Of a DNA stretch of 64,000 nt, positions 53,582-64,000 are shown one piece after another. Made by a program: the position numbers and the translations under genes. The notes beneath the pieces are model-generated. The model ran no database searches and had not been told where the DNA came from. It saw only the letters and a list, made by a program, of their open reading frames with translations. The number at the start of each line of letters is the position of its first letter. Position 1 is the stretch's first letter. This DNA is from Candidatus Kinetoplastibacterium crithidii (ex Angomonas deanei ATCC 30255). GTDB taxonomy: Bacteria > Pseudomonadota > Gammaproteobacteria > Burkholderiales > Burkholderiaceae_B. The stretch lies in NCBI RefSeq assembly GCF_000319225.1, contig NC_019815.1, positions 434,001 through 498,000 on the forward strand, written 5' to 3'.

Positions 53582-54787
53582 CTAGTCTAAACGAATTTTT
53601 ATAAATTTACGCTTGCCTATCTGAATAATATGTAGGCCTCTATCTAATAATAAAGACTTATTATCTATTCTTTCCCCATTAACCTTGACCCCTCTCTGTT
53701 CTATATGTCTTTGAGCTTCAGAATTAGAGGAAGTTAATCCTGAACGAAACATGGCATGTATTATACTCAATGGAGCTACTCCCAAATATATTTCTTCAAT
53801 ATTTTCTGGAGCTATACCATCACGAAACCTACTATTAAAATTTAGTAATGCCTGATTAGCTTCCTTAAAAGAGTGAAATCTAGACACTATTTCTATAGCC
53901 AAAGCAATTTTGATCTCTTTTGGATTAAGACCACAACTAATATCTTGTTGCATTTTTTGTATCTCACTTATCGATTTAAATGATAATAGATCAAAATATT
54001 GCCACATTAATTCATCTGAAATTGACATAATTTTAGCAAACATAACATCAGGAGTTTCATTAATTGCTATAAAATTATTTTTCGATTTCGACATTTTTGC
54101 TATGCCATCAGTTCCTATTAATAAAGGCATTGTCATTACACATTGGGGCTCTTGCCCATATTCCTTCTGCAACTCTCTACCTACAAGCAAATTAAACTTC
54201 TGGTCAGTTCCACCTATTTCCAAATCAGATTTTAAAACAACTGAGTCGTAACCTTGCATCAATGGGTATAAAAATTCATGCAATGCTATGGAAACACCAC
54301 TTTTATATCTTTTAGTAAAGTCATCTCGCTCTAACATCCTAGCAAGAGTATAACTAGAAGCCAATTTGATAATACCACGAGAACCTAACTGATCAGACCA
54401 TTCTGAATTATATCTAACTTCAGTTTTATTTTGATCTAGGATCAAAGATGCTTGTTTATAATAAGTTTTTGCATTTTCCTCTATTTGTTCTCTGCTTAAA
54501 GGAGGACGAGTCACATTTCTACCACTAGGATCTCCAATAGTAGCTGTAAAATCACCTATCAAAAATACAACAATATGACCAAGATCTTGCAATTGTCTTA
54601 ATTTATTTAGAACTACCGTATGACCAAGATGTATATCTGGAGCTGTCGGATCTAATCCTAATTTGATACAAAGAGGGATGCCGCTAGAATAACTTCTTGA
54701 TAATTTGAGAATAAAATCTTGTTCTACCAATAATTCATCACAACCCTTTCTAATAATTGATAAATTTGATGCAATTTCTGAATTCAT
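53582..54787 (-). CDS. tyrS: Tyrosyl-tRNA synthetase
   Basis: Class I synthetase for tyrosine. At 401 residues it belongs to the TyrRZ-like short group. The HIGH motif reads HLGHT in [13 protein letters not shown], the KMSKS motif is KMSKSKNN, and the C-terminus is an S4 RNA-binding domain ([19 protein letters not shown]). The ATG start at 54787 is directly read. It is divergent from the M23 peptidase gene, as in relatives; 276 bases of AT-rich DNA between them hold the promoters, with no gene seen. Confidence 0.97.
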   Translation of the reverse strand: MNSEIASNLSIIRKGCDELLVEQDFILKLSRSYSSGIPLCIKLGLDPTAPDIHLGHTVVLNKLRQLQDLGHIVVFLIGDFTATIGDPSGRNVTRPPLSREQIEENAKTYYKQASLILDQNKTEVRYNSEWSDQLGSRGIIKLASSYTLARMLERDDFTKRYKSGVSIALHEFLYPLMQGYDSVVLKSDLEIGGTDQKFNLLVGRELQKEYGQEPQCVMTMPLLIGTDGIAKMSKSKNNFIAINETPDVMFAKIMSISDELMWQYFDLLSFKSISEIQKMQQDISCGLNPKEIKIALAIEIVSRFHSFKEANQALLNFNSRFRDGIAPENIEEIYLGVAPLSIIHAMFRSGLTSSNSEAQRHIEQRGVKVNGERIDNKSLLLDRGLHIIQIGKRKFIKIRLD

Positions 54788-55063
54788 ATAAGATTCTTGA
54801 CAATATGTAATTAAAGATATAATTTAAAATGCATCTAGTATAAATATAAGTTATAGAAGATTTTTACTTTGAATTTGTATACAAGTAATAAATCTCACTG
54901 AAACAATAGCACTAGAATGAAATTATGTGTGTTGTATTTAAGATTACGCAATTATAAACTATCAATCGCTTTTTCTAAAATAAAAATTTTTTATTACTGA
55001 ATTTTATAAAATTAAACCTATCAATAAAAGTCTTCTTTGGCTTTAAACTAGACTAGCAAAAAT

Positions 55064-56398
55064 ATGATTAAATCTTCTTGGTTACGCAAATACATTTTTA
55101 TAACAACTATATTTTTAGCTATTGTAGTGACATTAGGTTTTTTCTTACAAAAATATGAAAATGCTCAGCAGCCTCAATTAAAAATCATCAGAGGGGAGCG
55201 GAAGCTAAATGTACATAACAGAATATTGGAAATAAATGATATTCATAAACCATATATAAGTGAAACTATAATCAAAACTGGTGACAATCTAAATTCTGTT
55301 TTACAAAGATTGAAAATAAGCAATATAAAAGATATTCAAAGATTTATCAGCAACGATAAGAATGCTAAGAAATTAGCAAAACTAATGTCTGGAAGACCCA
55401 TATATGCTGCCACCGACTCAGTAGGAAATTTAATATGGCTAAAATACCTACATACGCCTAATTCAGAATTAAATGGCAAAGTAGCATCAAAATATTTACA
55501 AATAACAAGAAATCCAAACAATTGTTATAAAGCTTCAGAAGAGGTGGAAATACCTAATAAACATGTTCGTGTTGCTTTTGGCAACATTCTTTCGTCTCTA
55601 TTTGAAGCAACAGAGTCAGCAGGAATACCTAACTTTATTGCATTACAAATGACAGATATTTTAAGTAACAAAATAGATTTTTTAAGAGAGCTAAGACATG
55701 GGGATCAATTCATAATAATTTATGAAGTACAAACAATCAATGGCTACAACATAGGCAGTGGAAAAATACTTGCTATGGAATTTAAAAATCATGACAAACA
55801 ATATAATGCTATATGGTTTGATAATAACGGTCTAGAAATAGGAGCCTATTATGATTTTGATGGTAATAGCCTTCAAAGAGCATTTCTAAGAAACGCTGTA
55901 AAATTTACTAGGATAAGTTCTACATTTGGCAAACGTCTACACCCCATTAACAAAACTTGGGTTGAACACAAAGGTATAGATTATGTGGCTCCAACAGGAA
56001 CTCCAATATACGCAACAGCAGATGGAGTTGTAGAATTTGTAGGGTGGCAAAACGGCTATGGAAAGGTAACAATACTAAAACACTATGATAAATACTCAAC
56101 TTTATATGCACATCAAAGCCAAATAGCACCTAAAATATCAAAAGGCAAGAAAGTATATCAGGGACAATTACTTGGATATGTCGGATCAACAGGATGGGCT
56201 ACTGGGCCACATTTACATTATGAACTAAGAATAAATAATAAACCTGTTAATCCATTAACAATAAATTTACCAATTTCCAAAAAAATTGACAAATCAAATT
56301 TTGAATCTTTCAAAAACACGATGGCTTTTTATCAAACACAAATAAATTTCTTAGCTAAATTTAATAATGAGTCTATTAAATTAGCCTCTAGCAACTAG
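55064..56398 (+). CDS. M23-family peptidase, MepM-like
   Basis: Probable peptidoglycan endopeptidase of the periplasm. A single N-terminal membrane segment (residues 9-27) anchors it. A LysM/Opacity-like region follows (TIIKTGDNLNSVLQRL). The LytM domain near residues 295-410 has all zinc ligands: the HKGID motif (HxxxD), YAHQS, and GPHLHYEL. The length is 444 residues, complete. It is divergent from tyrS. In relatives anmK often lies between this gene and erpA (from memory); here the two genes converge with 8 bases between them. Confidence 0.92.
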   Translation: MIKSSWLRKYIFITTIFLAIVVTLGFFLQKYENAQQPQLKIIRGERKLNVHNRILEINDIHKPYISETIIKTGDNLNSVLQRLKISNIKDIQRFISNDKNAKKLAKLMSGRPIYAATDSVGNLIWLKYLHTPNSELNGKVASKYLQITRNPNNCYKASEEVEIPNKHVRVAFGNILSSLFEATESAGIPNFIALQMTDILSNKIDFLRELRHGDQFIIIYEVQTINGYNIGSGKILAMEFKNHDKQYNAIWFDNNGLEIGAYYDFDGNSLQRAFLRNAVKFTRISSTFGKRLHPINKTWVEHKGIDYVAPTGTPIYATADGVVEFVGWQNGYGKVTILKHYDKYSTLYAHQSQIAPKISKGKKVYQGQLLGYVGSTGWATGPHLHYELRINNKPVNPLTINLPISKKIDKSNFESFKNTMAFYQTQINFLAKFNNESIKLASSN

Positions 56399-56406
56399 AT
56401 TTTGAG

Positions 56407-56769
56407 TTAGATGGAAAAAGAAGATCCGCATCCACATGTTGTTACTGCATTAGGATTATTTATAACAAACTGTGCTCCTTCTATGTCTTCTCTATAATCT
56501 ATCTCAGCTCCTTTCAAATACTGAAAACTCATTTCATCAACAACTAACTTAATATCTTTTTTGGTCACTACAATATCATCCTCATTTATATCTTCATCAA
56601 AAGCGAAGCCATATTGAAAACCAGAACAACCTCCACCTTGAACAAAAACACGCAAATTTAAATTGGGGTTATTCTCTTCTATTAAAAGGCCTTTGACTTT
56701 TGAAACAGCTGATTCTGTAAAGATTAATTCTGAATCACATGACAAATTCATATTTTCTATAAAATCCAT
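56407..56769 (-). CDS. erpA: Iron-sulfur cluster insertion protein ErpA
   Basis: A-type carrier that delivers Fe-S clusters to apoproteins. The 120 residues include the three cluster Cys in [11 protein letters not shown] and the C-terminal [10 protein letters not shown]. LeuC is one likely client enzyme in this window. The start at 56769 is the longest; a Met seven residues in is an alternative. It lies 55 bases after argC on the same strand and converges on the M23 gene. Confidence 0.95.
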   Translation of the reverse strand: MDFIENMNLSCDSELIFTESAVSKVKGLLIEENNPNLNLRVFVQGGGCSGFQYGFAFDEDINEDDIVVTKKDIKLVVDEMSFQYLKGAEIDYREDIEGAQFVINNPNAVTTCGCGSSFSI

Positions 56770-56824
56770 AACAATACTTTCGCCTCCTTATGCTAGACAA
56801 ATCAAATATAAATCTAATTGACAC

Positions 56825-57889
56825 TTATGGCAAAACGGCTATTTGTTCTAACCCTGTTGCTTCTGGAAAATCAAACAGTATATTCATGTTCTGTACAGCT
56901 TGACCAGCTGCACCTTTAACTAAATTATCTTGAATTACTAATATAATCAAATCATCACCATTATTTGGTCTATGAACAGCAATACGAATGTTATTTGATG
57001 ATCTTACCGATCTAGTTTCTGGAAAGCTCCCTGATGGCATTACATCAATAAAAAATTCATCTTTATATCGTTCTTCAAAAACTTTCTGAAAATCTAGATT
57101 AGAGTACTCAGGCAGTATTTTAGTATAAATAGTAGAAAACATTCCTCTTATCATAGGGACTAAATGAGGGACAAAAATCAGATTTACTTTATTACCAGAA
57201 ATTCGTTCTAATTGAGACACTATCTCAGGATGATGTCTATGCCCAAGAACACCGTAGGCTTTAAAATTATCAGATGACTCTGCAAATAGTGAAGATGTTT
57301 CTAGTTTTCTACCAGCCCCAGATATACCTGATTTGCAATCAGCTATTATTCTGTTTAAATCTATAAATATATTATTGTTCTCTAATAATGGGGTCAAACC
57401 AAGTATAACAGTAGTAGGATAACATCCAGGATTGCCTATTACATTAGCTGAAGATATACGATGACGATTAATTTCGACTAACCCGTATTCAGAATTTTCT
57501 AAAATATCAGGACATTCATGTGGTATTTTATACCATTTTTCAAATACAGACTTGTTTTTCAAGCGAAAATCAGCAGCAAGATCAATAACTTTTGTACCAG
57601 AATCTACTAAGTTTTTAGCCTGCGACATTGCCACACCATGAGGAGTTGCAAAAAACACAACATCACAAATAGTCAGGTCAACTTCATCAGGAGAAGAAAA
57701 TTTTAATGATATACGATTACGTAAGTTAGGGTATAATTCTTCTACATCTAGACCACTCTCTTTACGTGACGTGATCGCACATATTTCGACCATTGGATGA
57801 TTTAACAAAATTCTTAGTAATTCCACTCCTGTATAACCAGTCCCACCAACTATTCCAACTTTAAGTTTTTTATTTAGAGAATTCTTCAT
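56825..57889 (-). CDS. argC: N-acetyl-gamma-glutamyl-phosphate reductase
   Basis: Third step of arginine/ornithine synthesis, reducing acetylglutamyl phosphate. The 354 residues are full size. The N-terminal dinucleotide motif is [18 protein letters not shown], the catalytic Cys lies in [14 protein letters not shown], and the region HRHHPEI carries the catalytic His. It is followed by erpA. The rpsI terminator lies upstream, so argC probably has its own promoter in the 60 bases after it. Retained arginine precursors fit nutritional supply to a host lacking steps (inference). Confidence 0.97.
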   Translation of the reverse strand: MKNSLNKKLKVGIVGGTGYTGVELLRILLNHPMVEICAITSRKESGLDVEELYPNLRNRISLKFSSPDEVDLTICDVVFFATPHGVAMSQAKNLVDSGTKVIDLAADFRLKNKSVFEKWYKIPHECPDILENSEYGLVEINRHRISSANVIGNPGCYPTTVILGLTPLLENNNIFIDLNRIIADCKSGISGAGRKLETSSLFAESSDNFKAYGVLGHRHHPEIVSQLERISGNKVNLIFVPHLVPMIRGMFSTIYTKILPEYSNLDFQKVFEERYKDEFFIDVMPSGSFPETRSVRSSNNIRIAVHRPNNGDDLIILVIQDNLVKGAAGQAVQNMNILFDFPEATGLEQIAVLP

Positions 57890-57952
57890 ATAATTATATG
57901 ACTGTTAGAGTTTATAAAATATTTTAAATATGTTATACAATTTTAGCACATA

Positions 57953-57994
57953 AAAAATGGCTGTTTTGCAATACTATTGCTAACAGCCATTTTT
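57953..57994 (-). terminator. Terminator of rplM-rpsI
   Basis: A 13-bp perfect stem (AAAAATGGCTGTT at 57953-57965 with its complement at 57982-57994), with an inner small stem (GCAAT/ATTGC) in the loop. T-run on the minus strand. It lies 18 bases after the rpsI stop. Confidence 0.88.
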
Positions 57995-58011
57995 CGAGTA
58001 GTTTCAAAGAC

Positions 58012-58404
58012 TTAACGTTTGCTAAATTGCTTTTTGCGCCGAGCTTTACGAAGACCAACTTTCTTTCGTTCAACTTCTCTTGCATCACGAGTAACAAAAC
58101 CAGCTTTGGATAAGGCTGGTTTTAAATTAACATCATAATCTATTAAAGCTCTAGTAATTCCATGACGGATGGCACCAGCTTGTCCAGTCTCACCTCCTCC
58201 TGAAACATTTATATTAAAATCAAAAGAATTCAAAAAATCTGTTTGATTTAATGGCTGTCTCACAATCATTCTACCCGTTTCACGAGCAAAAAAATCATCC
58301 AGAGGTTTGCCATTAATTATGATATTGCCTACACCTTTTTTCATAAAAACACGTGCCACTGAGGTCTTACGTCGACCTGTGCCATAATTCCAATCACCAA
58401 TCAT
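58012..58404 (-). CDS. rpsI: Ribosomal protein uS9
   Basis: Small-subunit protein whose C-terminal tail reaches the P-site tRNA. The 130 residues match E. coli. It begins with [17 protein letters not shown], has [15 protein letters not shown] in the middle, and ends with [12 protein letters not shown], the conserved basic tail with terminal Lys-Arg. It lies 10 bases after rplM. The pair is the universal rplM-rpsI operon. Confidence 0.98.
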   Translation of the reverse strand: MIGDWNYGTGRRKTSVARVFMKKGVGNIIINGKPLDDFFARETGRMIVRQPLNQTDFLNSFDFNINVSGGGETGQAGAIRHGITRALIDYDVNLKPALSKAGFVTRDAREVERKKVGLRKARRKKQFSKR

Positions 58405-58414
58405 ACATATTTCC

Positions 58415-58843
58415 TTAGAATTTCAGAAACTTAGGCTGCTGAGCAGAGCGAGGATGAGTTTCACCAGCATAAACTTTAAGTTTTTTGATCATAGCATAAC
58501 CCAAAGGACCTTTCGGCAACATTCCCTTAACAGCTTTCTGAATAGCCCTTCCTGGAAATTGTTTTTGCATTTTTTCAAAATTAGTCTGACGAATTCCACC
58601 TGGATAAGTTGTATGTCTGAAATAATTCTTACTAAAAGATTTATTTCCTGTTACCACTATATCAGAAGCATTGATAATTATTATAAAATCCCCAACATCA
58701 ACATGAGGAGTAAACTCTGGCTTATGTTTTCCTCGCAAAATATGTGCAACTTCGCTGGCCACACGACCCAAAACCTTTCCTTTTGCGTCAACTACAAACC
58801 AATTCCGCACTACTTCATGCGGTTTAGCCACAAAGGTCTTCAT
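58415..58843 (-). CDS. rplM: Ribosomal protein uL13
   Basis: Early-assembly large-subunit protein. The 142 residues match E. coli. The start [20 protein letters not shown], the block [18 protein letters not shown] and the end [13 protein letters not shown] are family standard. AGGA lies just before the ATG. It heads rplM-rpsI. Upstream are about 214 bases without a gene, ending at pmbA on the same strand. Confidence 0.98.
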   Translation of the reverse strand: MKTFVAKPHEVVRNWFVVDAKGKVLGRVASEVAHILRGKHKPEFTPHVDVGDFIIIINASDIVVTGNKSFSKNYFRHTTYPGGIRQTNFEKMQKQFPGRAIQKAVKGMLPKGPLGYAMIKKLKVYAGETHPRSAQQPKFLKF

Positions 58844-59057
58844 TTTTAATTCCTAATATAAAACCAAACAACAAACCAACAAAATTATTAGTTGCTGCAT
58901 TGATTCTTAGTGAAAAAGTAAATACATAAAAAGTTCAATAACGGAAATGCCTAGATGTTATAAATCACCTGTACATCAATTGAAATTTAGATGATTCTTA
59001 CATAAAAAACACATATTTGCAATATTTTGTATAAAATATAAAAGCCATAAAAATCAA

Positions 59058-60422
59058 TTAATATCCAGCAATAGACATGTTTTCTATTAGAATTGATCCT
59101 GAAGTTTTATTACCTCTTGTAATTTTATCTGAGCCTACGGCAACAATCTTGCTAAACATATCCAACAAATTACCAGCTATAGTTACTTCTTGAACAGCAT
59201 GTTGTATTTTACCATTCTCTACCCAATAACCAAAAGCTCCTCTTGAATAATCACCTGTCACATAATTAATACCTTGCCCAATTAATTCTGTAACCAATAA
59301 CCCCTTATCCATTCTCTTTATCATTGTATCAAGACTATCTTCTTCTAAAGTCCTTTGGGAGTTAATATACAAATTGTGTGAGCCACCTGCATTTCCTGTA
59401 GTAAACATATCTAATTTTCTAGCAGTATAGGTAGACAAAAAATAACCTTCTAAAATTCCTCCTGATACAACTTTTCTTTTCTTTGTCGCCACTCCTTCAG
59501 AATCAAAGGAAGAACTGCCAATTTCGCCATAGATATGAGGATCATCAACTATATCAATGAAATCTGGGAAAATTTTTCTTCCCAAAGCATCAACTAAAAA
59601 ACTAGATTTTCTATAAAGGTTATTCCCACTTGATGCTTGTGCAAAAGACCCTATCAACCCCAATGCAACAGGTGCTTCAAATAAAACAGGATATTTACCT
59701 GTAGGAATACGCCTAGCATCAATACGAGATAACGCTCTTTCAGCAGCAACACGACCTACAACAACAGGATCTAAAAGTTTAGTAGGATTACAATTATTAG
59801 TACACCAAAAATCTCTCTGCATACTACCATTCTTACCACTAGCTATAGGTACAACAGACAATGAATAATCAGAATAATAGTGATCACCACAAAATCCTAA
59901 TGTATTACTTATCAAAGAGTAACTCTCTTCACAGTCAATAAAAGATCCATCTGTATTAGTAATTTTATCATTAAATCCCATAGCTGAACATTCAGAAATC
60001 TTTGCTATATCTATTATTTCCTCTGTTGTTTTATCCCATTGATGATAAACATCAAAATCCTTTTGTTCTTGTGCCAAAAGATTTGATTCAGGTAAACCAG
60101 ATGCATTATCAATAGCTGTATGCTTAGCTATATAAAAAGCAGCTTCTACTGTTTTTTTTATAGACTCTATAGAAAAATCTGAAGTAAAAGATGACCCACT
60201 TCTTTTTCCATTAAAAACAACTAAGCTTAAAGAACGATCATGTGTATGTTCAATTGTATCAATATCATTCTTTCTGACAGAAACTGATAAACCTTTGCTT
60301 TCCGAAATAGAGGCAACTGCATCGCTAGCTCCGAGATCAACGGCATCTTTTAATGCCCTGCTAATTACCTCTCTTAGGTAATTTCGATCATTTTCTGATA
60401 AAGAGGTAGAAGAATTAACCAT
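59058..60422 (-). CDS. pmbA: TldD/PmbA family protein PmbA (TldE)
   Basis: Partner of TldD in a metalloprotease that processes small modified peptides and antitoxins. The 454 residues match the family. PmbA lacks the zinc motif of TldD, and none is seen here. Recognisable parts are LSVSVRKNDIDTIEHTHDRSL in two pieces, SGNNLYRKSSFLVDALG, and TGDYSRGAFGYWVENGKIQ near the C-terminus. tldD is not in this window. The 201 bases to the divergent carboxylesterase hold no gene. Confidence 0.94.
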   Translation of the reverse strand: MVNSSTSLSENDRNYLREVISRALKDAVDLGASDAVASISESKGLSVSVRKNDIDTIEHTHDRSLSLVVFNGKRSGSSFTSDFSIESIKKTVEAAFYIAKHTAIDNASGLPESNLLAQEQKDFDVYHQWDKTTEEIIDIAKISECSAMGFNDKITNTDGSFIDCEESYSLISNTLGFCGDHYYSDYSLSVVPIASGKNGSMQRDFWCTNNCNPTKLLDPVVVGRVAAERALSRIDARRIPTGKYPVLFEAPVALGLIGSFAQASSGNNLYRKSSFLVDALGRKIFPDFIDIVDDPHIYGEIGSSSFDSEGVATKKRKVVSGGILEGYFLSTYTARKLDMFTTGNAGGSHNLYINSQRTLEEDSLDTMIKRMDKGLLVTELIGQGINYVTGDYSRGAFGYWVENGKIQHAVQEVTIAGNLLDMFSKIVAVGSDKITRGNKTSGSILIENMSIAGY

Positions 60423-60623
60423 TAAAATCCAATATTATCAAGACTTAACTTTAAAATAACAAATTATACCAGCAAAGTGATATATTAAAACCATATATTA
60501 TCCAACCAAGATACATTATAATGCAATAAATTTTGCAAAAGCAATTTTTGAAAATAACAAAATACTTACAACAAAACTTGATCTTGCATAATACAAACAA
60601 ATGATAATTATATAGCTATCAAT

Positions 60624-61301
60624 ATGAATATTAATACTGTCGATATAACAACTCACGAAAACCCTACACATACAATAATTTGGCTTCATGGACTTGGGGC
60701 TGACTCTACAGATAGCTTTCAGTTGCTAAACTATTTGAACATAACAGAATTAAAATTAAGATTTGTTTGTCCTGATGCAAAAAAAAGAATAATAACAATC
60801 AATAATAATTCAATAATGAGAGCTTGGTATGATATAAAATCTAATGATTTAAGTGAAAACATTGATATTAGCGGCATCCAAGATTCAGCAAACATAATTA
60901 GACATCTTATAAAAAAAGAAATAAGCCAAGGGATTCGTAGTGAAAATATTATATTAGGAGGCTTTTCGCAAGGTAGTGTTATATCTTTATATACCGCAAT
61001 GAATTTAAGTGTCAAAATAGCAGGTGTAGTATGCTTATCTGGCTATTTACCAGATATTAAGAATGAAATAACAAATATTTTCAATGCAAACAAAAATACT
61101 CCATTTTTCATTGCACATGGCTTGTTTGATGAAATAATACCAATTAATAAGTTCTATACTTGCATATCAGAACTAAAAAAGAACGGTTATTATCTAATTA
61201 CAAAAAAAGAATATACGCATGGGCATAATGTCAATGAAGAAGAACTACAAGACATAAGATCCTTCATAACAAATATAGTTAATAATAATCTATTGTTTTA
61301 A
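60624..61301 (+). CDS. Carboxylesterase (phospholipase/carboxylesterase family)
   Basis: Alpha/beta hydrolase of the EstB/YpfH group, hydrolysing carboxyl esters. The 225 residues show the family pattern: WLHGLGADSTDSF near the start, the nucleophile GGFSQGSVISLY, the catalytic Asp in HGLFDEIIP, and the His in THGHNVNEEEL. It lacks a signal peptide. It overlaps the convergent Pat-like gene by 12 bases. Physiological substrate unknown. Confidence 0.92.
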   Translation: MNINTVDITTHENPTHTIIWLHGLGADSTDSFQLLNYLNITELKLRFVCPDAKKRIITINNNSIMRAWYDIKSNDLSENIDISGIQDSANIIRHLIKKEISQGIRSENIILGGFSQGSVISLYTAMNLSVKIAGVVCLSGYLPDIKNEITNIFNANKNTPFFIAHGLFDEIIPINKFYTCISELKKNGYYLITKKEYTHGHNVNEEELQDIRSFITNIVNNNLLF

Positions 61302-63734
61302 ATTAAATTTAACAAGACGCATAGATGCATCTTCCTTATCTTGGATATTAGAAAATCCTAGTTTTTCTAGCAAAGTAAGCATTGGTTTATTGTTTTTTAA
61401 AACATAACCATTTATATAATCAAGCCCTCTCGCCCGAGCAATCTGAAGAATATATGACATCAAATGCTTACCTATGCCAAGTCTTTGCCATTCATCTCCC
61501 ACTACCAAAGCATATTCAGCACCAATTCCATCTTCGTTATACAGATAATGCACGAAACCTATCATGTTTTCTGTTATTACATAATTATCATTATTCTTAT
61601 ATTGTTTTTTCTCAGAAGTAACAACAACTAAAGCTAACTCCCTATGATAGTCAATTTGAGTGTAATGAGCCAACATTTTTGGGGTTAGTTCCTTCATCGC
61701 TGAGATAAATCTCATATACCTTGTTTTATCAGACAATCCTCTAATAAAACCTTGCAAGATTTCAGCATCTTCTGGCCTAATCGGTCTAATAGTACAAGAA
61801 ATCTTATTCTTCAAGGTAATCTTTTTAATCAGATCAACTGGGTAAGGATGTATTGCCATATGTGGATAGTTAATTTCCTTATATGAAATATTGCTCAAAA
61901 TATTAGATCTTAATAATATTTCTGTATCTAATGACCTCAAATAATCCTTGCCAACAAAAAAATCTTTTATACTCAAACTATCTATTTCTGGAAATTCACT
62001 TACTAACTCTGAAATTTGTACCAAAATATGTTGTAAATTACTAAATACTTCCTTCTCTATAGTTGGCTTTGTATTATTCTTATATACTCCACTACGCTCA
62101 ATTAGAAGATTAGCAAGAAAATTATTTAAAGGTGGTATATCTATACCAATATTTTCTTGGTAAGAAAAGTCATTACTAGTACCTCCATGCAAAGAAATTA
62201 CTGGTCCAAATACTATGTCAGACCATACTTTTATGCTAATAGGTCCTACTTCCTGATTTACATTAGTCTTTCTAGAAAAATTGATGTTGAATAAACTATA
62301 TAAGGATTCTATCTCTTTCCTATCTAAGAAAAGACTCTTTTTAAGAATAGCTCTCTTTATCAATTTTTGTCCTTCTTCAATATGACCAGATAAATAAAAC
62401 GGAACAGAAGGTTGAACCTGTAATAACATCTGCTGATTATAATGGTGTTCTGCTAGAACACCCATAGCATAAGCAGAAGACTCTGGAGTCCTAAAAGCAT
62501 AGGTTCCTACAGAATTTAATAATGCCCTCAAAGGCCTCATCTCAGCATCACCCATTAAACAAGTGATAACTGGCTTTTTAGTTTTTGATGTTATTTCTGC
62601 TAAAGATTTTGTAACTGTGAAACTATCCAAAGAAAAGTCGGGAGTTAATAATATTAAAATGCCATCAACTCTCTTATCAATCAAAAGAGCATTAATAATC
62701 TTATATATAATCTCACTTGTAATAGGTTTATAAACAATAATAACATTTTCCTTAATATCATCTTTTTCTATAAAACATTCTAAATATTGTAATGTTTCAA
62801 TACTTAAGTTAGCCTTCGTCAAAATAGACGCACGATTCATCATATCTGAAGCAAGTTGTGGAGGGCCGCTCCCATTTGATAATAATACTATATTACGGCC
62901 ATAGATTTTATTTGGATATGATAAAACTTTAAGCGCAGAAAATAAATGTATAAAATATTGCACCCTAACAGCACCAGCTCTTCTCATAACCGCACTGAAC
63001 ACCAGATCAGATCTATAATCATCTTGTCCTGCTTTTAAAACAATCACTGGCTTAACTCTGGCTAAAGCTCTTAATGCACTAATAAATTCTCTGGCAATAC
63101 CTGTAATGTCTTCCAAATAAAGGACTATACTATCCGTATGTATATCCCAAACTAAATAATCTAATATTTTGGATATACTAAGAGAGTCTTTCTTTCCAAC
63201 AGAAGCTATCAAAGAAAAACCAACATTCACATCTTCTGCCCAATCCATTACAGAAGCTGCAATAGATCTAGATTGTGTTATCAAAGCCACTTTGCCAGAT
63301 TTAGACATATGGTTATGCAAACTAATATTTAACAAACTATGCGGTCTTTGTATTCCTGAGGATTCTGGGCCTAATAATTCGCACTGATGATCAATAGCCC
63401 ATTTTTTACAAAAAAAGATGCTTTTATCATCAAACCTATCATAAACAGGACAATGCAAAATTATGAGAGAGATTGGCCTAAATAAAGATATAAAATTTAA
63501 TGCTTCTGATATTAAGTTTCTAGATGTACATACCACAGCTAAATCAACCCTTTCAGAATCTAATTCTTCAAAAGAATTTTCTTCCAAATGAAACCCCAAA
63601 ATAGTACTATAATTAACATGTAATATTTTTTTAACTACATTGGGAATAGAAATTTTTATCTTTACCTGTGAGTCAATAACAAGCAATATAGAACGAGGTT
63701 CGAACAAATAAGTAAGGAAATGCCTCGACATCAA
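61290..63734 (-). CDS. Pat-like protein: CoA-binding/ligase domains plus GNAT acetyltransferase, with ATP-grasp core deleted
   Basis: Large proteins of this design acetylate lysines, for example on acetyl-CoA synthetase. The N-terminal CoA-binding domain (about 5-130) and succinyl-CoA-ligase-like domains (to about 450) are followed by what should be an ATP-grasp domain, then a GNAT domain (about 647-814) with the acetyl-CoA site QRLGIG at 750-755. Between LDRKEIESLYSLF (near 470) and FGPVIS (near 508) only about 40 residues separate blocks that in relatives are about 125 apart (from memory). The lost piece includes the HKS region binding the nucleotide. The GNAT activity could survive. Confidence 0.85.
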   Translation of the reverse strand: MMSRHFLTYLFEPRSILLVIDSQVKIKISIPNVVKKILHVNYSTILGFHLEENSFEELDSERVDLAVVCTSRNLISEALNFISLFRPISLIILHCPVYDRFDDKSIFFCKKWAIDHQCELLGPESSGIQRPHSLLNISLHNHMSKSGKVALITQSRSIAASVMDWAEDVNVGFSLIASVGKKDSLSISKILDYLVWDIHTDSIVLYLEDITGIAREFISALRALARVKPVIVLKAGQDDYRSDLVFSAVMRRAGAVRVQYFIHLFSALKVLSYPNKIYGRNIVLLSNGSGPPQLASDMMNRASILTKANLSIETLQYLECFIEKDDIKENVIIVYKPITSEIIYKIINALLIDKRVDGILILLTPDFSLDSFTVTKSLAEITSKTKKPVITCLMGDAEMRPLRALLNSVGTYAFRTPESSAYAMGVLAEHHYNQQMLLQVQPSVPFYLSGHIEEGQKLIKRAILKKSLFLDRKEIESLYSLFNINFSRKTNVNQEVGPISIKVWSDIVFGPVISLHGGTSNDFSYQENIGIDIPPLNNFLANLLIERSGVYKNNTKPTIEKEVFSNLQHILVQISELVSEFPEIDSLSIKDFFVGKDYLRSLDTEILLRSNILSNISYKEINYPHMAIHPYPVDLIKKITLKNKISCTIRPIRPEDAEILQGFIRGLSDKTRYMRFISAMKELTPKMLAHYTQIDYHRELALVVVTSEKKQYKNNDNYVITENMIGFVHYLYNEDGIGAEYALVVGDEWQRLGIGKHLMSYILQIARARGLDYINGYVLKNNKPMLTLLEKLGFSNIQDKEDASMRLVKFNLKQ

Positions 63735-63828
63735 AAACCTCGAAAAATGTTTATTAATTTATGGGCTATAATGACTATATATTGTTAACGTTTTTGCTTA
63801 AGTTTAAACAATTAGCATTTTATTCTAA

Positions 63829-64000
<172 letters not shown>

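Overview
The window looks like part of the small, AT-rich chromosome of a beta-proteobacterial obligate endosymbiont. The closest match I can infer is Candidatus Kinetoplastibacterium, the symbiont of trypanosomatids, in the Alcaligenaceae/Bordetella neighbourhood. This rests on Burkholderiales-type gene order (leuCDB-asd-truA-trpF, glyA-nrdR-ribD-ribE, yebC-purD-hemF-nadD-rsfS-rlmH, erpA-argC-rpsI-rplM), very AT-rich intergenic DNA, and a gene set dominated by amino-acid, haem, riboflavin and translation genes. No insertion sequences, prophage or CRISPR were seen. The species assignment is inference; no database was searched.

Layout. 1-9.7 kb (mostly minus strand): partial thrS, tRNA-Val, trpF, a fused asd-truA reading frame, leuB, leuD, leuC, aroC, dusA. 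9.8-20.9 kb: a membrane protein, ppa, the haem cluster hemC-hemD-hemX-hemY, a 40-residue membrane peptide, sucCD, recA-recX and pyrB. 21.1-25.9 kb: initiator tRNA, then yebC, purD, hemF, nadD, rsfS and rlmH on the plus strand. 25.9-31.4 kb: one rRNA operon on the minus strand (16S, tRNA-Ile, tRNA-Ala, 23S, 5S) with promoter, boxA sites, processing stems and terminator. 31.5-39.2 kb: lgt, zapA and a coiled-coil partner, rppH, proS and an eroded Tol-Pal locus. 39.3-49.8 kb: an alpha/beta hydrolase, gltS with a TAXI-type binding protein, dnaQ, rnhA, gloB, mltD, fabI, an ABC transporter and tRNA-Ser. 49.9-64 kb: ribE, ribD, nrdR, glyA, tyrS, an M23 peptidase, erpA, argC, rpsI, rplM, pmbA, a carboxylesterase, a Pat-like protein and the start of gltX.

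The genes fit a host-provisioning life: leucine, tryptophan, aromatic, arginine, aspartate-family, riboflavin, haem, purine and pyrimidine synthesis are kept, with a glutamate importer. The envelope machinery is thinned: TolR is missing, TolA is very short and TolQ is divergent.

The most striking pattern is that four otherwise well-conserved genes (hemD, rlmH, mltD and the TAXI protein gene) are each broken in runs of 7-11 A on the coding strand. Every break is repaired by exactly one extra A per run, and hemD has two such breaks. This fits either transcriptional slippage on poly-A tracts, which would be a genome-wide recoding habit, or systematic homopolymer undercalling in sequencing. Other points are the seamless Asd-TruA fusion, an internal deletion of the ATP-grasp core in the Pat-like protein, a Cys-rich short ORF or structured element ahead of gltS, and a terminator-like hairpin in the leader of yebC.
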